A DNA stretch of 64,000 nt from Bacteroidota bacterium (GCA_947476645.1 CANJRM010000004.1:1-64000); one strand, 5' to 3'; shown: positions 36,619-47,545, numbered from the stretch's first letter. Notes: generated by a model not told the origin, from the sequence alone. Translations and numbers: made by a program.

Positions 36619-39600
36619 CTACTTCAACAACGTCAGCGTTCCTTTATAAATCTTTTCGCTGTGGTTATCTATAAATCCTGCGTGCAAAGTATAAACCAAA
36701 ACAGTTGGTTCCAGCATTTTGCCTTTGTAGGTTCCGTCCCATTTAAAGTGGAGGTCGTTGCTTTCAAAAACCTTTTCACCCCAGCGGTCGTAGATTTCAA
36801 CTTCAATAAATTTTAATGCCGGCATGTTCCCGAATATCTGAAAGAAGTCGTTGTTGCCGTCACCGTTAGGTGTAAACACATTCGGAATAAAGATATCGTA
36901 GTTCGGTATTACAGTAACGGGCACATTCATTTCCGCGTAACAATCGTTGCCGTTAATAGTGGCGGTAACTTCCAATCTATAATGAACGCTGTAATTAGAT
37001 TCCACCACAGGATTCGGACAAGTGTAGCAACTCAAACCAAAGTTCGGAGTCCACAAATAAGTAGTTGAAGGGTCGTAATTAGAACTCGCATTCAATTGAA
37101 TACTTGCTCCAAGATTTATCACCACCGAATCGGGATTCAAATTAATTACTACAGCCTGCGGCTCAGTAACAACAGCAGTAGAAGAATCGGCACAACCGTT
37201 GGCATCGGTAACGGTGTAATCATAAGTTCCTGCAATAAGCGCAGTGAACAATCCATTTGTGTTTGACGATTGATTATTCAGATTGAAAGCATAAGCAGGA
37301 GTTCCTCCATTTGCAGTAATTAAAATTTCTCCATTGGCTTCACCAAAACAATGAACGTTGCTTACAGAATCTGAAAGAAGGAGAGGAGTGGGTTCGTTAA
37401 TGGTGAGAGAAGAACTTGCTGTGCATCCGAAAGCATCGGTGGTATTCACGGTATAATTTCCGGCTACGAGCGAAGTGAAATTTCCCGAAGCATTATTCGC
37501 AATTACACTTCCACCAAAAAGCAAATCATAGTTGTAAGGTAACACACCACCGCTTGCTGAAGAAAGAATACCTGCTGTGTTTCCTCCATTACAAAGTTCG
37601 TCCGTATTACTGCTGTTTAATGTCAACTGAATTACTTTAAGGTTTGTAGTAACCACACTATCGCAACCAAATTGATTGATGAGAGTAACCGGATAAATTC
37701 CTGTTATGCTCACACTACTTCCATCAGGAAGAATAAAAGATGAACCATTGCAAATAGTATCAAGAACCGTTACCGCAGAACTTGGTTTAATAAACAAATG
37801 CGTAATCACCACGCTGTCGCATCCTGCAATGGTGTTGAGAGTGTCGGTATAATTTCCAGCAGTGCTTACAATTATTCCGCCAGGCAGCGTATAGGTTTGA
37901 TTCGAGCAAATGGAATCAAACACATCGGTCACGGGAGGAGGAGTTACAAAAAGGTTGGTGGTAATTACACTGTCGCAACCAAAAGTAGTAGCAAGTGAAT
38001 CAACATAAACGCCTGTGCTGTTTACCACAGTTCCTAATGGCAACGTGTAACTCGTGCCTTGGCAAATGGTATCAAAAACAGAAACTGCATAAGAAGGATG
38101 AACCGTGAGGTTGGTGATGATTACACTATCGCAACCAAACCCGTCAAACAATAATGAAGTATCAATTACAGAAATAATTGAAGTAACACCACTAGGAAAA
38201 GTATAAGTAGTTCCCTGACAAATAGCTTTGTCAATATTTGTTTGGGAAGGATTGTGAACAGTGATGGTTATCGTATCACGCACATCGCACAAACCAATAA
38301 ATGAAATATCATCAATGGCAAAATCATTTCCTCCGCTGGTAGTATTTTGATTGATGATGCAAATGTTTGCAGTCGTGTTAACTCCTGAATTCCACAGTGC
38401 ATAAAACTGTTGCCAGGTGCAAACCGTTCCTGGTGCATTGAAAGGAACACTCAGCAGCACTCCGTTTATTTCAAATTGCAGAATAGCAGGACTACCTGCA
38501 CTTACACTGGTTACCCAAGCGCCAAAAGCATAATTTGTATTAGGTACAACGTTGATGGTCTCACACCACACATTTGTGTTGGGAGTTCCTGCACCGTTTA
38601 CAATCATTAGATTTCCCGTTCCGCTGGTATGGTCAACACAGGCAGAAAAACCAGGGTGATACGTATTCGGATTAGCACCTACATAATAAGTTGCTGCGGG
38701 TGTAAGGTCACTTTGGTAAGCATATGCACTGCTGAATCCTGCGTTGCCACCTTCAAAATCTCCGTTGCCAATTAAATCGCCACTGGCTACTTGCGTAGTA
38801 ACAATATAATTTCTTGTTTGTGTTGGTGTAGCTACAGGATTCGAAATGTTCGGGTCGCTCAAATCCGTTGTTGGTGTCCATGCATACGATAGCAGACCAC
38901 CACTTGCATTCAGTTGCACCGCTGAACCTAAACAAACTTGTGTATCGTTTGAAACGATAATCGAAGGAGGAACAACTGTCAAATTGGTAGTGATGATGCT
39001 ATCGCATCCGTTAACGGTAGAAAGTGTGTCAACATAAATTCCTGTTGTATTCACAATCGTTCCGCTTGGCAAAATGTATAAATCACTCGGGCAAATAGTT
39101 TGTGTTACGCTATAAGCAAAAGTCGGATTGACTGTAAGATTGGTGGTGATAACACTGTCGCAACCATTCACTGTGGGCAAAGTATCTACGTAAATTCCTG
39201 CGGTGTTTGTTGCTGTTCCATCGGGCAAAGTGTAATTCTGATTTTGGCAGATGGTAGCATTTACCGAATTGCTGTAAGTCGGATAAACAGTAATGGTTAC
39301 AGAATCGATTCCCGTGCAAAGCGGTGCAAATAATATATCGTCTAACGCAAAATCATTTGCACTTGCAATGGTGTTTTGATTCACAATGCAAATGGTTGCA
39401 GTAGTGTTGGCTACTGAATTCCACGTAGTATAAAACTGCTGCCAGTTGCAGGTGCCATTAGTTGCTGTGAACACAGAGCCAAGCAAACTTCCATTGATGG
39501 AGAATTGAAGTTGTGCAGGATTGCCTGCAGTTAAAGTCATTAACCAGGTCGAAAAAGCATACGTAGTATTCGGCAACACATTTACAGTTTGGCAATAGAT

Positions 39601-41364
39601 GGAAACGTTCGCTGTAGTTGCTCCATTTACGCAAAGCATACTTCCACTTCCCGTAGTATGGTCTCCGCACGATGCCATTCCACCGTTCCATGCTGCTGCA
39701 TTCGAGCCAACATAATATTGTCCTTCGGTAGTGTTGTTGGTTGTGTAAACATAGTTGGAAGAAAAACCTGTATTGCCAGCTGCAAAATTTCCGTTGGAAA
39801 TCAGATTTCCAATAGGCGCTTGCGATGAAACTGTGTAAGTGGTAGTAGTTGTTGGAGACGCAATTGGATTGGCAATGTTAGGGTCATTCAAATTAGTTGT
39901 TGGTGTCCAGGTATAAATTAAAGCACCTGTTGCATTCAGTTGAGTAGATTGTCCGTTGCATATAGCTGTATCGTTTCCTGCATCAATGCTGAAAGATGCA
40001 ATGGAAAGATTTGTAGTAATAATGCTATCGCATCCGCTTACGGCAACAAGTGTATCAATATAAATTCCCGCAGTTGATACAATACTTCCATCGGGCAAGG
40101 TGTAAGTTGAATTGGGGCAGATGGAAACACTCACATTAACAGCAACAGGATTCGACAACGAAAGAATCATCGTATCTCTTGCGCTGCAACCGCCAGCAGA
40201 AACTTTCACCCAATATGTTCCTGAACTGTTTGCTGAAATAGTATTTGAAGTTGCAGCTGTGCTCCACAGATAAGTTGCACCGGCTGTTGTTGCATCCAAT
40301 GTAATCGGCTGCCCGTTGCAAACGGTGGTATCATTCCCAAGATTTACAGTTAAACTTCCACTGTTGAAAGTAACCTTGATAGTATCATGAGAAAAGTAAC
40401 AACCGCCAGCATTTACACTAACGTAATAAATTCCGGTGGTGGTTACATTCAGTGTTTGATTAGTAGAGCCATCCTGCCAAAGAAAAGTAGCGCCTGCATT
40501 TTGTGCATCAAGTGTAAGGGTTTGCCCCGTGCAAAGCGTAGTGTCGCTTCCTAAATTTACAACAGCACCTCCGTTTGGTGTTCCTGAAAAAATAGAATAG
40601 CTCGTCCATTTGCGCGCAGGACCAGCATCGTAAAGCCAAACTAAATTATTGGCGTATGAAAAACGGAAACTGTTATTGGTAACCGCAGCAGCAGGCAAAG
40701 CAGACATTCCACTATACGCTCCTGTTGCTTTGTTGAAGAGCAGAATATTTTTGGCTACATAATCTTCTATACCAATTTCATTTCCCGCGCAACCGGTATA
40801 AACCACACTTGTTGTGTTCCAATTGCCTACAGGCACAGGGCAACCTGTCAAATTGTAATTGCCAAGCAACGCTCCATTAGTTCGTGCGTAGCGATAAATT
40901 TTTCCATTGAAATAGTAAACGATTTCATCTGCCTGGCAATCATAATCACCACACGATTGCGCATCAGGTTGATTTTGCCCTGTGTAAATATTTGTTCCTG
41001 TGTTCAGTGCGTAGCCGGTGCCATTTAAATTTGAAGTCCACAATCCTAAGTTGAAGTAGCCATTTCCTTCCACTTCATTGGTATTTGGATTCCACCACAA
41101 ACCACGAAAATCAAAACCTGCATTCGTTTGAAACAAAGAAACGCCCGAGGCATCAAAGGTTTCATAGGGAAAACCCGGATTACCTGCAATGGCAGCGTAA
41201 TAAATATTCAGATTAGGATTGTATGCCACACCCGATGCGTTTGTTCCGCCACCTTGCACATACGTGTATGAAATTCCTTGCACGGCATTAGGCAGAATAG
41301 TGCATTGCGAAAACGCAAAGCGAAAGAGTGATAAAGTAAAAGCGAGCGCGTAAAGTTTCTTCAT
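36619..41364 (-). CDS. Giant secreted repeat protein with gliding-motility-associated C-terminal (T9SS type B) domain
   Basis: C-terminus YDIFIPNVFTPNGDGNNDFFQIFG...YDRWGEKVFESND...GTLTLLK; repeated GCDS(I/V)(I/V)TTNL(T)V modules; signal peptide. Confidence 0.9.
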   Translation of the reverse strand: MKKLYALAFTLSLFRFAFSQCTILPNAVQGISYTYVQGGGTNASGVAYNPNLNIYYAAIAGNPGFPYETFDASGVSLFQTNAGFDFRGLWWNPNTNEVEGNGYFNLGLWTSNLNGTGYALNTGTNIYTGQNQPDAQSCGDYDCQADEIVYYFNGKIYRYARTNGALLGNYNLTGCPVPVGNWNTTSVVYTGCAGNEIGIEDYVAKNILLFNKATGAYSGMSALPAAAVTNNSFRFSYANNLVWLYDAGPARKWTSYSIFSGTPNGGAVVNLGSDTTLCTGQTLTLDAQNAGATFLWQDGSTNQTLNVTTTGIYYVSVNAGGCYFSHDTIKVTFNSGSLTVNLGNDTTVCNGQPITLDATTAGATYLWSTAATSNTISANSSGTYWVKVSAGGCSARDTMILSLSNPVAVNVSVSICPNSTYTLPDGSIVSTAGIYIDTLVAVSGCDSIITTNLSIASFSIDAGNDTAICNGQSTQLNATGALIYTWTPTTNLNDPNIANPIASPTTTTTYTVSSQAPIGNLISNGNFAAGNTGFSSNYVYTTNNTTEGQYYVGSNAAAWNGGMASCGDHTTGSGSMLCVNGATTANVSIYCQTVNVLPNTTYAFSTWLMTLTAGNPAQLQFSINGSLLGSVFTATNGTCNWQQFYTTWNSVANTTATICIVNQNTIASANDFALDDILFAPLCTGIDSVTITVYPTYSNSVNATICQNQNYTLPDGTATNTAGIYVDTLPTVNGCDSVITTNLTVNPTFAYSVTQTICPSDLYILPSGTIVNTTGIYVDTLSTVNGCDSIITTNLTVVPPSIIVSNDTQVCLGSAVQLNASGGLLSYAWTPTTDLSDPNISNPVATPTQTRNYIVTTQVASGDLIGNGDFEGGNAGFSSAYAYQSDLTPAATYYVGANPNTYHPGFSACVDHTSGTGNLMIVNGAGTPNTNVWCETINVVPNTNYAFGAWVTSVSAGSPAILQFEINGVLLSVPFNAPGTVCTWQQFYALWNSGVNTTANICIINQNTTSGGNDFAIDDISFIGLCDVRDTITITVHNPSQTNIDKAICQGTTYTFPSGVTSIISVIDTSLLFDGFGCDSVIITNLTVHPSYAVSVFDTICQGTSYTLPLGTVVNSTGVYVDSLATTFGCDSVITTNLFVTPPPVTDVFDSICSNQTYTLPGGIIVSTAGNYTDTLNTIAGCDSVVITHLFIKPSSAVTVLDTICNGSSFILPDGSSVSITGIYPVTLINQFGCDSVVTTNLKVIQLTLNSSNTDELCNGGNTAGILSSASGGVLPYNYDLLFGGSVIANNASGNFTSLVAGNYTVNTTDAFGCTASSSLTINEPTPLLLSDSVSNVHCFGEANGEILITANGGTPAYAFNLNNQSSNTNGLFTALIAGTYDYTVTDANGCADSSTAVVTEPQAVVINLNPDSVVINLGASIQLNASSNYDPSTTYLWTPNFGLSCYTCPNPVVESNYSVHYRLEVTATINGNDCYAEMNVPVTVIPNYDIFIPNVFTPNGDGNNDFFQIFGNMPALKFIEVEIYDRWGEKVFESNDLHFKWDGTYKGKMLEPTVLVYTLHAGFIDNHSEKIYKGTLTLLK

Positions 41365-41464
41365 GTGTCAGGAAAATCGGTTTAAAGATACAGTTTCGTT
41401 GTAATTGGTTGTATGAAATTCTGCATACTTTCATCTGCGTGCAATTATTTTACTTTCGCGCCCT

Positions 41465-42115
41465 ATGGAATTTATAAAACTCGCGCTCGATTTTTTTCTG
41501 CATTTAGATAAACATCTGGCAGACCTTCTTACCCAATACGGAACACTCACTTACGGAATTTTGTTTCTCATCATTTTTGTGGAAACAGGCTTGATTGTAA
41601 TGCCGCTTCTGCCTGGCGATTCATTGCTATTTGCTGCCGGAGCATTAGCAGCTGCTACAGGAAAATTAGAGTTAGTGGTTATCATTCCTTTGCTTATTAC
41701 AGCCGCTTTGCTTGGAGATAATGTCAATTATTTTGTAGGGAAGTTTTTCAGCAAACAAATAAAAGCGCGCGACCGCATTTTATTTTTCAAACGCGAATAC
41801 ATTACCGAAACTGAAGCCTTCTATGACAAGCACGGTGGCAAAACAGTGATTATGGCGCGCTTCATTCCTATTGTAAGAACCATTGCTCCGTTTGTAGCTG
41901 GTGCAGGAAGCATGAGCTATTCTCGTTACATTTTGTTTTGTGTTAGCGGTGCTGTGCTTTGGGTAGCGGGCATTACTTCGCTGGGTTATTTATTTGGGAA
42001 CTATGAACCGGTGAAAAAGAATTTCGAATTCGTTTTGCTTGGAATCATTTTTGTTTCGGTTTTGCCAATTGTATGGCAGATGATAAAAGTGAAGTTCCTG
42101 ACTAAAGAATCATGA
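41465..42115 (+). CDS. DedA family membrane protein
   Basis: IIFVETGLIVMPLLPGDSLLFAAGALAA; ARFIPIVRTIAPFVAGAGSM. Confidence 0.93.
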   Translation: MEFIKLALDFFLHLDKHLADLLTQYGTLTYGILFLIIFVETGLIVMPLLPGDSLLFAAGALAAATGKLELVVIIPLLITAALLGDNVNYFVGKFFSKQIKARDRILFFKREYITETEAFYDKHGGKTVIMARFIPIVRTIAPFVAGAGSMSYSRYILFCVSGAVLWVAGITSLGYLFGNYEPVKKNFEFVLLGIIFVSVLPIVWQMIKVKFLTKES

Positions 42116-42843
42116 AAAAATTTGGATTGATAGGATTTCCTCTCTCTCATTCCTTCTCCAAAAAATATTTTGAAGAAAAATTTCAACGTGAAAATATTTT
42201 TGATTGCAGTTACGATTTGTTCGAACTGAAAACAATTGAAGAACTTCCTGTTCTTCTTAAATCGAATCCTGACCTCATTGGTTTAAACGTTACTATTCCT
42301 TATAAAGAATCGGTGATGAAGTATTTAGATGTTCTTTCCGATGAAGCAAAAGAAATTGGTGCGGTGAACTGTATCAAAATCGAAAACGGGAAACTGAAAG
42401 GATATAATACCGACACATTTGGTTTTGAGATTTCGCTACAAAAATTTCTAACTATAATTCCTGATAAAACTTTTGTTCTTGGTTCAGGAGGTTCATCAAA
42501 AGCTGTTTGTTATGTTTTGAAGAAACTGAATTTGCCTTTTACTAAAGTGTCCCGCGAAAAGAAAGATGATTGTAGTTCATACGAAGAAATTTTTTCGTTA
42601 ATGAAAGAGAGCAACCTCTTCATCAACACTACTCCACTTGGCATGTTTCCCAATGAAAATGACTGCCCAAACATTCCTTACGATAAGTTAAGCACTCACG
42701 ATTTTCTCTTTGACCTTATCTATAATCCTGCCGAAACTTTATTTTTAAAGAAAGGCAAAGCAATAGGAGCTAAGACTCAAAACGGTTTGGAGATGCTGCA
42801 ATTGCAAGCAGAGAAGAGTTGGGAAATTTGGAACAGCAAATAA
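42112..42843 (+). CDS. aroE: Shikimate dehydrogenase
   Basis: FGLIGFPLSHSFSKKYF; LNVTIPYKESV; GAVNCIKIENGKLKGYNTDTFGF; GSGGSSKAV; ATGA overlap with the dedA-like gene. Confidence 0.94.
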   Translation: MKKFGLIGFPLSHSFSKKYFEEKFQRENIFDCSYDLFELKTIEELPVLLKSNPDLIGLNVTIPYKESVMKYLDVLSDEAKEIGAVNCIKIENGKLKGYNTDTFGFEISLQKFLTIIPDKTFVLGSGGSSKAVCYVLKKLNLPFTKVSREKKDDCSSYEEIFSLMKESNLFINTTPLGMFPNENDCPNIPYDKLSTHDFLFDLIYNPAETLFLKKGKAIGAKTQNGLEMLQLQAEKSWEIWNSK

Positions 42844-42854
42844 ATTAAGAGCAT

Positions 42855-42890
42855 AAAAAAACCCGAGTCGAGCGACTCGGGAATTTTTGG
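42855..42890. terminator. Bidirectional terminator
   Basis: aaaaaaacccgagtcgagcgactcgggaattttt between convergent aroE and ftsZ. Confidence 0.85.
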
Positions 42891-42918
42891 ACACACTAAC
42901 TAAAGGAGAGACTCTTTA

Positions 42919-44523
42919 TCAATCTACATTATCATGCAGATAGGAATTGTTCTTTTTTATTTCCGGACGGTCAAAAGCATCGGTGCTTACACTATAGCGA
43001 GAAGCATCTGTCTGTGATGAAAAATCATTTTGTCCACCAACTTCAACGCCTTTTCTTTTATAAGCCGGTTCATTTTCTAATTCATTTACATTCTGCTTGC
43101 TTCCAAAACGAAAACTCAAACCAGCTAATACTTTTTTTCTATCTTCTAAAACCTGATTTCTATCGTGTTCTGTTGTAACAGTAGGCGTAGTTTCGTAAGT
43201 GGTTTTTGTATAAATCACAAAGTCATCTTCTTGTTTCTGTAAAACAGGTGTTACTTCTGTTGATTCGATTTCAGTTTCAGCAACAACTTCGGGCAGTAAC
43301 TGCTCTTCGCGGCTTACTTCAAATTCAACACTAACTTCTTCTTTTGTAGTTTCTTCAAATGAAGGAGCAAACAAATCGTAATGTTCTTCTTCTGTTACAA
43401 GCGTATTTGTTACTGGTTCTTCAACTGTTGGTTGTTGAATATTTACAACAGGTTCATTGGTAATTAAAGGAAAAGTAGCCGTTGATGTTTCTTCTTGTTT
43501 GTCGTTCAACTCATAAACCTTCACCACTTTTTGCTCAATGAAACCACCAGGTTTTTTAGCTACTTCAAAACCTGTAGCAATTACAGTAACCGAAAGTTTA
43601 TCACCTAAAGAAGGGTCATCGCAAGCTCCTAAAATAATATCGGTGCTTCCTGCTGCTTCCTGAACAAATTCCATGATAGCTCCGATTTCATCCATCGTAA
43701 CTTGTTGGCTGCCTGTAGTAATGTTCACCAATACTTTTTTCGCCCCATGAATCTCTGTATCATTTAATAAAGGAGAACTCAATGCTCCACGAACAGCAAG
43801 CATTGCTCTGTCATCACCTTCAGCAGTAGCGCAACCCATAATAGCCGAACCACCATTCTTCATTACTGTTTGCACATCGGCAAAGTCAACGTTTATTTCT
43901 CCCGGCACAGTAATGATTTCTGAAATTGCTTTTGCAGCAGTAGTCAAAATGTTATTAGCATGGCCAAACGCTTCACTACGTTTCAAGTTGCCATACATGC
44001 CACGAATTTTGTCGTTGTTGATGATAAGAAGCGTGTCAACATTCTCACGTAATCTTTCAATTCCTTCGAGTGCGTGGTTATAACGGTTCTTACCTTCAAA
44101 CCAAAACGGAGTAGTAACGATTCCTACAGTAAGCACTCCCATTTCGCGGGCAATGCGCGCTACCACTGGCGCAGCACCTGTTCCAGTTCCACCACCCATA
44201 CCGGCAGTAATGAAAACCATTTTGGTATTCTTCGAAAGCAAATCTTTTATAGCGTCAATAGATTCTTCAGCAGCAATTTCACCTACTTTAGGTTGAGCAC
44301 CTGCTCCAAGTCCTTGCGTAGAATTAGGTCCTAATTGAATTTTGTTTGGAATCAGACTCATATCTAATGCCTGAGCATCGGTATTCAGCACTACGAAGTT
44401 CACACCTACAATACCTTGGTCATACATATGATTAACGGCATTGCTTCCGCCTCCGCCCACTCCGAATACTTTAATAATAGATGCTTGGTCTTTTGGTAGG
44501 TCGAATTGAAAAAGTGGTTCCAT
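42919..44523 (-). CDS. ftsZ: Cell division protein FtsZ
   Basis: IKVFGVGGGGSNAVNHMYDQGI; GMGGGTGTGAAPVVARIAREMG tubulin signature; C-terminal NNSYLHDNVD. Start placed at MEPLFQFDLPKDQ; upstream ORF extension to 44610 judged non-coding. Confidence 0.96.
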   Translation of the reverse strand: MEPLFQFDLPKDQASIIKVFGVGGGGSNAVNHMYDQGIVGVNFVVLNTDAQALDMSLIPNKIQLGPNSTQGLGAGAQPKVGEIAAEESIDAIKDLLSKNTKMVFITAGMGGGTGTGAAPVVARIAREMGVLTVGIVTTPFWFEGKNRYNHALEGIERLRENVDTLLIINNDKIRGMYGNLKRSEAFGHANNILTTAAKAISEIITVPGEINVDFADVQTVMKNGGSAIMGCATAEGDDRAMLAVRGALSSPLLNDTEIHGAKKVLVNITTGSQQVTMDEIGAIMEFVQEAAGSTDIILGACDDPSLGDKLSVTVIATGFEVAKKPGGFIEQKVVKVYELNDKQEETSTATFPLITNEPVVNIQQPTVEEPVTNTLVTEEEHYDLFAPSFEETTKEEVSVEFEVSREEQLLPEVVAETEIESTEVTPVLQKQEDDFVIYTKTTYETTPTVTTEHDRNQVLEDRKKVLAGLSFRFGSKQNVNELENEPAYKRKGVEVGGQNDFSSQTDASRYSVSTDAFDRPEIKKNNSYLHDNVD

Positions 44524-44702
44524 GTTGTTTGCTTTTGGTTCAGTATGTTTTAAGTAACAAAACCGAACGTGAATAATGTGTGTGCGTTTATTCGCGACAC
44601 GAACATGCATGCTGCGCGCTTAAAGCGGAAATATTTTCGCCTTCAATTATCTACTGCAAAATGTGTTGTGTAAAAAAAAAGATACAGGAGGCTGTTTGCC
44701 TG

Positions 44703-44731
44703 AGAAGACTTGTCCCCCTGAGCTTGTCGAA
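44703..44731. repeat. Half-copy of interspersed 'cctgagcttgtcgaag' repeat
   Basis: cttgtccccctgagcttgtcgaagtgt; shares the core with the inverted repeat at 56033-56093. Confidence 0.6.
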
Positions 44732-44734
44732 GTG

Positions 44735-47545
44735 TTACCTCATGCAGATTCCCGCGAACTCACAAAACTTACAACGTTCAATGCCTTCAGTTTTTGCAAA
44801 CTGAATTGTGGTATCAGTAAGTTCGCTTAAAATCTCTTTCAGTTTCTCTTCGAAAAGTAGTATGGTTGATTCATTGAGCAAATCATTCGTTTTATCGGTG
44901 CGAAGCGTTTCTATTTTTTTGTCATCACTCTTCAGCCAGTAAATTCCTGAACGAATAGCAAAATCGGTTTGTTGCTTCTGTTTATAATAAAGCCAGGCAT
45001 AAACCAACAACTGAACAGGCTTGGAATGTTTAGGGTCAGTAATGAGTTCCGTCCACATCTCTTCATCAAGCACAGGAATTTTCTTGGTGCGGTTCGATGT
45101 TTTATAATCGGCAATTTGAAATACTCCGCCTACCTTTTCAATTCTATCAATCTTGCCGCTTACCAAAATTTCTTTTCCGTTGATGGTAATAGGTGCTTGT
45201 AATTTTTCTTCGAGCATTACAATTTCAGTTTGCACTCCTACATCATTCAGTTGAAGAAGATTGGTTTGTTCGAACTTCAAAAAGTCTTCGGTCAGTTTAA
45301 CGCAAACTTTAAACAGCAATAAATTTTTACCTCTGCTCAGGGATTCGTTATCGAAGCGTGTCTGCAAATACTCTTTTACCAAACTTTCAATCTGCGAACG
45401 GTCTTTCACATACGTTTCAATAAACTTTGCTCCAATCGTTGCGCCTTTCTTCTGTTCATAAATTTTTTCTAAAGCATGATGCACAGCCGAACCTATAGTA
45501 GAAGCATCGAGGCTTTCTTCCATATCGTCCTGCTCGCGAATGCCAGCTATGTAGCGGAAGTAATATTGTAGCGAACAATTGATATAAGTGTTCAGCGCAG
45601 AAGGTGACATACCCGACTCAGTAAGCAACTTCATCAACTTCTTCATCACTTCCTCATTCTTTTGAATGTTGATGGCTTGTTCACCTGTGGTATCTGGCGG
45701 GTCAACCGCAAAAATTAAATCTTCGATTTTTGTTTTTTCTGAAATGAGTTCACGTTGCAGCTGAAGAATGAAACGGCTTTTTTCTCCGCCACCTAATTCA
45801 TCGGGTTCGGTATTATACAGCAGAAAAACATTTTCTGCTTTTTGAAACAAGCGGTAAAAAAGATAAGCAGTGTTCGCATCGCGCTCTTTGTGTGTGGTCA
45901 AAAACTCTCTGCGCAATTCGTAAGGAATATAGGTGTTCGTGTTTTTGCCGGAAGGCAGAATGCCTTCATTGGCAGAAAGAATAATTACGTTTTTAAAATC
46001 AAGCCCACGCGTTTCCTGCAAACCCATTATCTGCAAACCCTGCACAGGGTCACCTTCCAACGGCACGCGCTCCGAACGGAAATTCTCGCGCAACATGGCT
46101 ATGAAAGTTTTAACGCTCACTTCATTTCCCTGCGAAAAAATAGTTTGAGAAGAAGTAAGAATATTGAGAATGCGGAAAGTGATTTCAACTTCAGAAGCAA
46201 GCGAGGCATTTCCTTTTTTTGCTTTCGCAATCAACTGTTGCAATAGCGTATTGATGTTTGAAGAAAGAAACTGAGCATATTGATTCGCTTCGTTACCATG
46301 GAAGAAAACAGAATCAATCTCATTGCACAATGCTTTTAAAACTTCTTCTCTTCTTATCAGAATACGATTCTGGGATTTCATCTCCTCCACAAATCCTTCA
46401 ACTTTTCTTTTGTTGAAAATTAAAGCAAAGAAGTTGTGGTGCAACAATTCGAAAATATCTTTATAGTAGAATCGTTGAGTGCCGTCTTTTGATTGGTAGC
46501 GTTGCGTACTCTCATACAAGCGAAAAATTATTTCGAACCACGAAGCGGCATTGCTTCCCGCAATGCTTAATCCCATCGTAATGTTTAAGGTGTCAATATT
46601 TGACGGCAAGTGAGCGATGAGCGGAGAAAGTAATTTCTCATCAGGAACGACAATAACTGTGTCGAGCGATGAATCGGAATTCAATTGTAATTTATTTTGC
46701 AAAATATCAGCCATTACTTTTAGCTGACCAATATTTTTTGCCGCGCCAATGATTTGAATTTTCTTTTCGCGAGTTGCTATTTCATTTACTAAATCCGTTT
46801 CCGGAATTCTGAACTTAGATTTGTGCTTGCGAAAAAACATGCCAGCTTCCTGCAACTCATCGTTCACATAATACTTATCGGCATCCCATAAAATTTCAGT
46901 TTGAGTTTTCTGTGTCAGATAAGCTATGGTCACTTCATCGGTTTTGTTCAAACCGCTAAACCCGATAAAGTAAACATGTGAATTATTGACAGCCACTTCG
47001 GAAATGTTTTCCGCAGTGTGTCGAAGAATCATTCCGCGATAGCCTTTCTTTTCGCTCAATAACTTTTCGCGGAGAGCGTGATACAACAAGCCAAAGTCTT
47101 CCCAAAACTTTCGATACTTGATTTGATACTCCGTTAACTCTTCTCCGGGAACAAAAGTGTTCATGCTTTGCAGCATCTCTAAATTTTTGAAGAAGAGTTT
47201 CGAATCGCACATCTGTACATCTAGTTCGTCAAAATCGTTGAGCATAATGTTGGCTATACCTATAAATTCATCGAGCGTTAAACTGCCGCCAATTTCCTGG
47301 TGACATTTATAAAGCAAAGTGATGAGTTCAATATTGTCAGCTAACACGAGTTTACTTTTGTTTAGTAACCAGTTTTGAAGGGTTGAAATCTCGGGAGTGA
47401 TAATGGCGCACTCCGCCAATTGCTGCAAAGCATTTTTGAAATAGGTGCACGAACGTTGGTTGGGCATAAGCACCAACATATTGCGCAGGTTGTTGCCATG
47501 AGCAAGTAGAATTTTTTCAGCAGCTTGTTGTATGAAGGTTTTCAT
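44735..47545 (-). CDS. AddB-like PD-(D/E)XK nuclease family protein
   Basis: C-terminal nuclease ILVSGKIDRIEKVGGVFQIADYKTSNRTKK, GLQETRGLDFKNVIILSANEG, terminal ERCKFCEFAGIC Cys motif. Start at MKTFIQQAAEKILL (ATGA overlap with the upstream gene). Confidence 0.85.
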   Translation of the reverse strand: MKTFIQQAAEKILLAHGNNLRNMLVLMPNQRSCTYFKNALQQLAECAIITPEISTLQNWLLNKSKLVLADNIELITLLYKCHQEIGGSLTLDEFIGIANIMLNDFDELDVQMCDSKLFFKNLEMLQSMNTFVPGEELTEYQIKYRKFWEDFGLLYHALREKLLSEKKGYRGMILRHTAENISEVAVNNSHVYFIGFSGLNKTDEVTIAYLTQKTQTEILWDADKYYVNDELQEAGMFFRKHKSKFRIPETDLVNEIATREKKIQIIGAAKNIGQLKVMADILQNKLQLNSDSSLDTVIVVPDEKLLSPLIAHLPSNIDTLNITMGLSIAGSNAASWFEIIFRLYESTQRYQSKDGTQRFYYKDIFELLHHNFFALIFNKRKVEGFVEEMKSQNRILIRREEVLKALCNEIDSVFFHGNEANQYAQFLSSNINTLLQQLIAKAKKGNASLASEVEITFRILNILTSSQTIFSQGNEVSVKTFIAMLRENFRSERVPLEGDPVQGLQIMGLQETRGLDFKNVIILSANEGILPSGKNTNTYIPYELRREFLTTHKERDANTAYLFYRLFQKAENVFLLYNTEPDELGGGEKSRFILQLQRELISEKTKIEDLIFAVDPPDTTGEQAINIQKNEEVMKKLMKLLTESGMSPSALNTYINCSLQYYFRYIAGIREQDDMEESLDASTIGSAVHHALEKIYEQKKGATIGAKFIETYVKDRSQIESLVKEYLQTRFDNESLSRGKNLLLFKVCVKLTEDFLKFEQTNLLQLNDVGVQTEIVMLEEKLQAPITINGKEILVSGKIDRIEKVGGVFQIADYKTSNRTKKIPVLDEEMWTELITDPKHSKPVQLLVYAWLYYKQKQQTDFAIRSGIYWLKSDDKKIETLRTDKTNDLLNESTILLFEEKLKEILSELTDTTIQFAKTEGIERCKFCEFAGICMR

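Noticed and set aside
38753-40321. Short ORFs overlapping the 1581-aa T9SS protein on either strand
   Set aside because: By-products of repetitive coding sequence within a convincing long ORF
44524-44610. N-terminal extension of FtsZ (MHVRVANKRTHIIHV...)
   Set aside because: Conserved FtsZ homology begins just after MEPLFQFDLPKDQ; the extension looks like translated leader
44524-44734. tRNA or small RNA gene in the gap between ftsZ and the AddB-like gene
   Set aside because: No cloverleaf arms or conserved GTTCRANNC found; only a half-copy of an interspersed repeat
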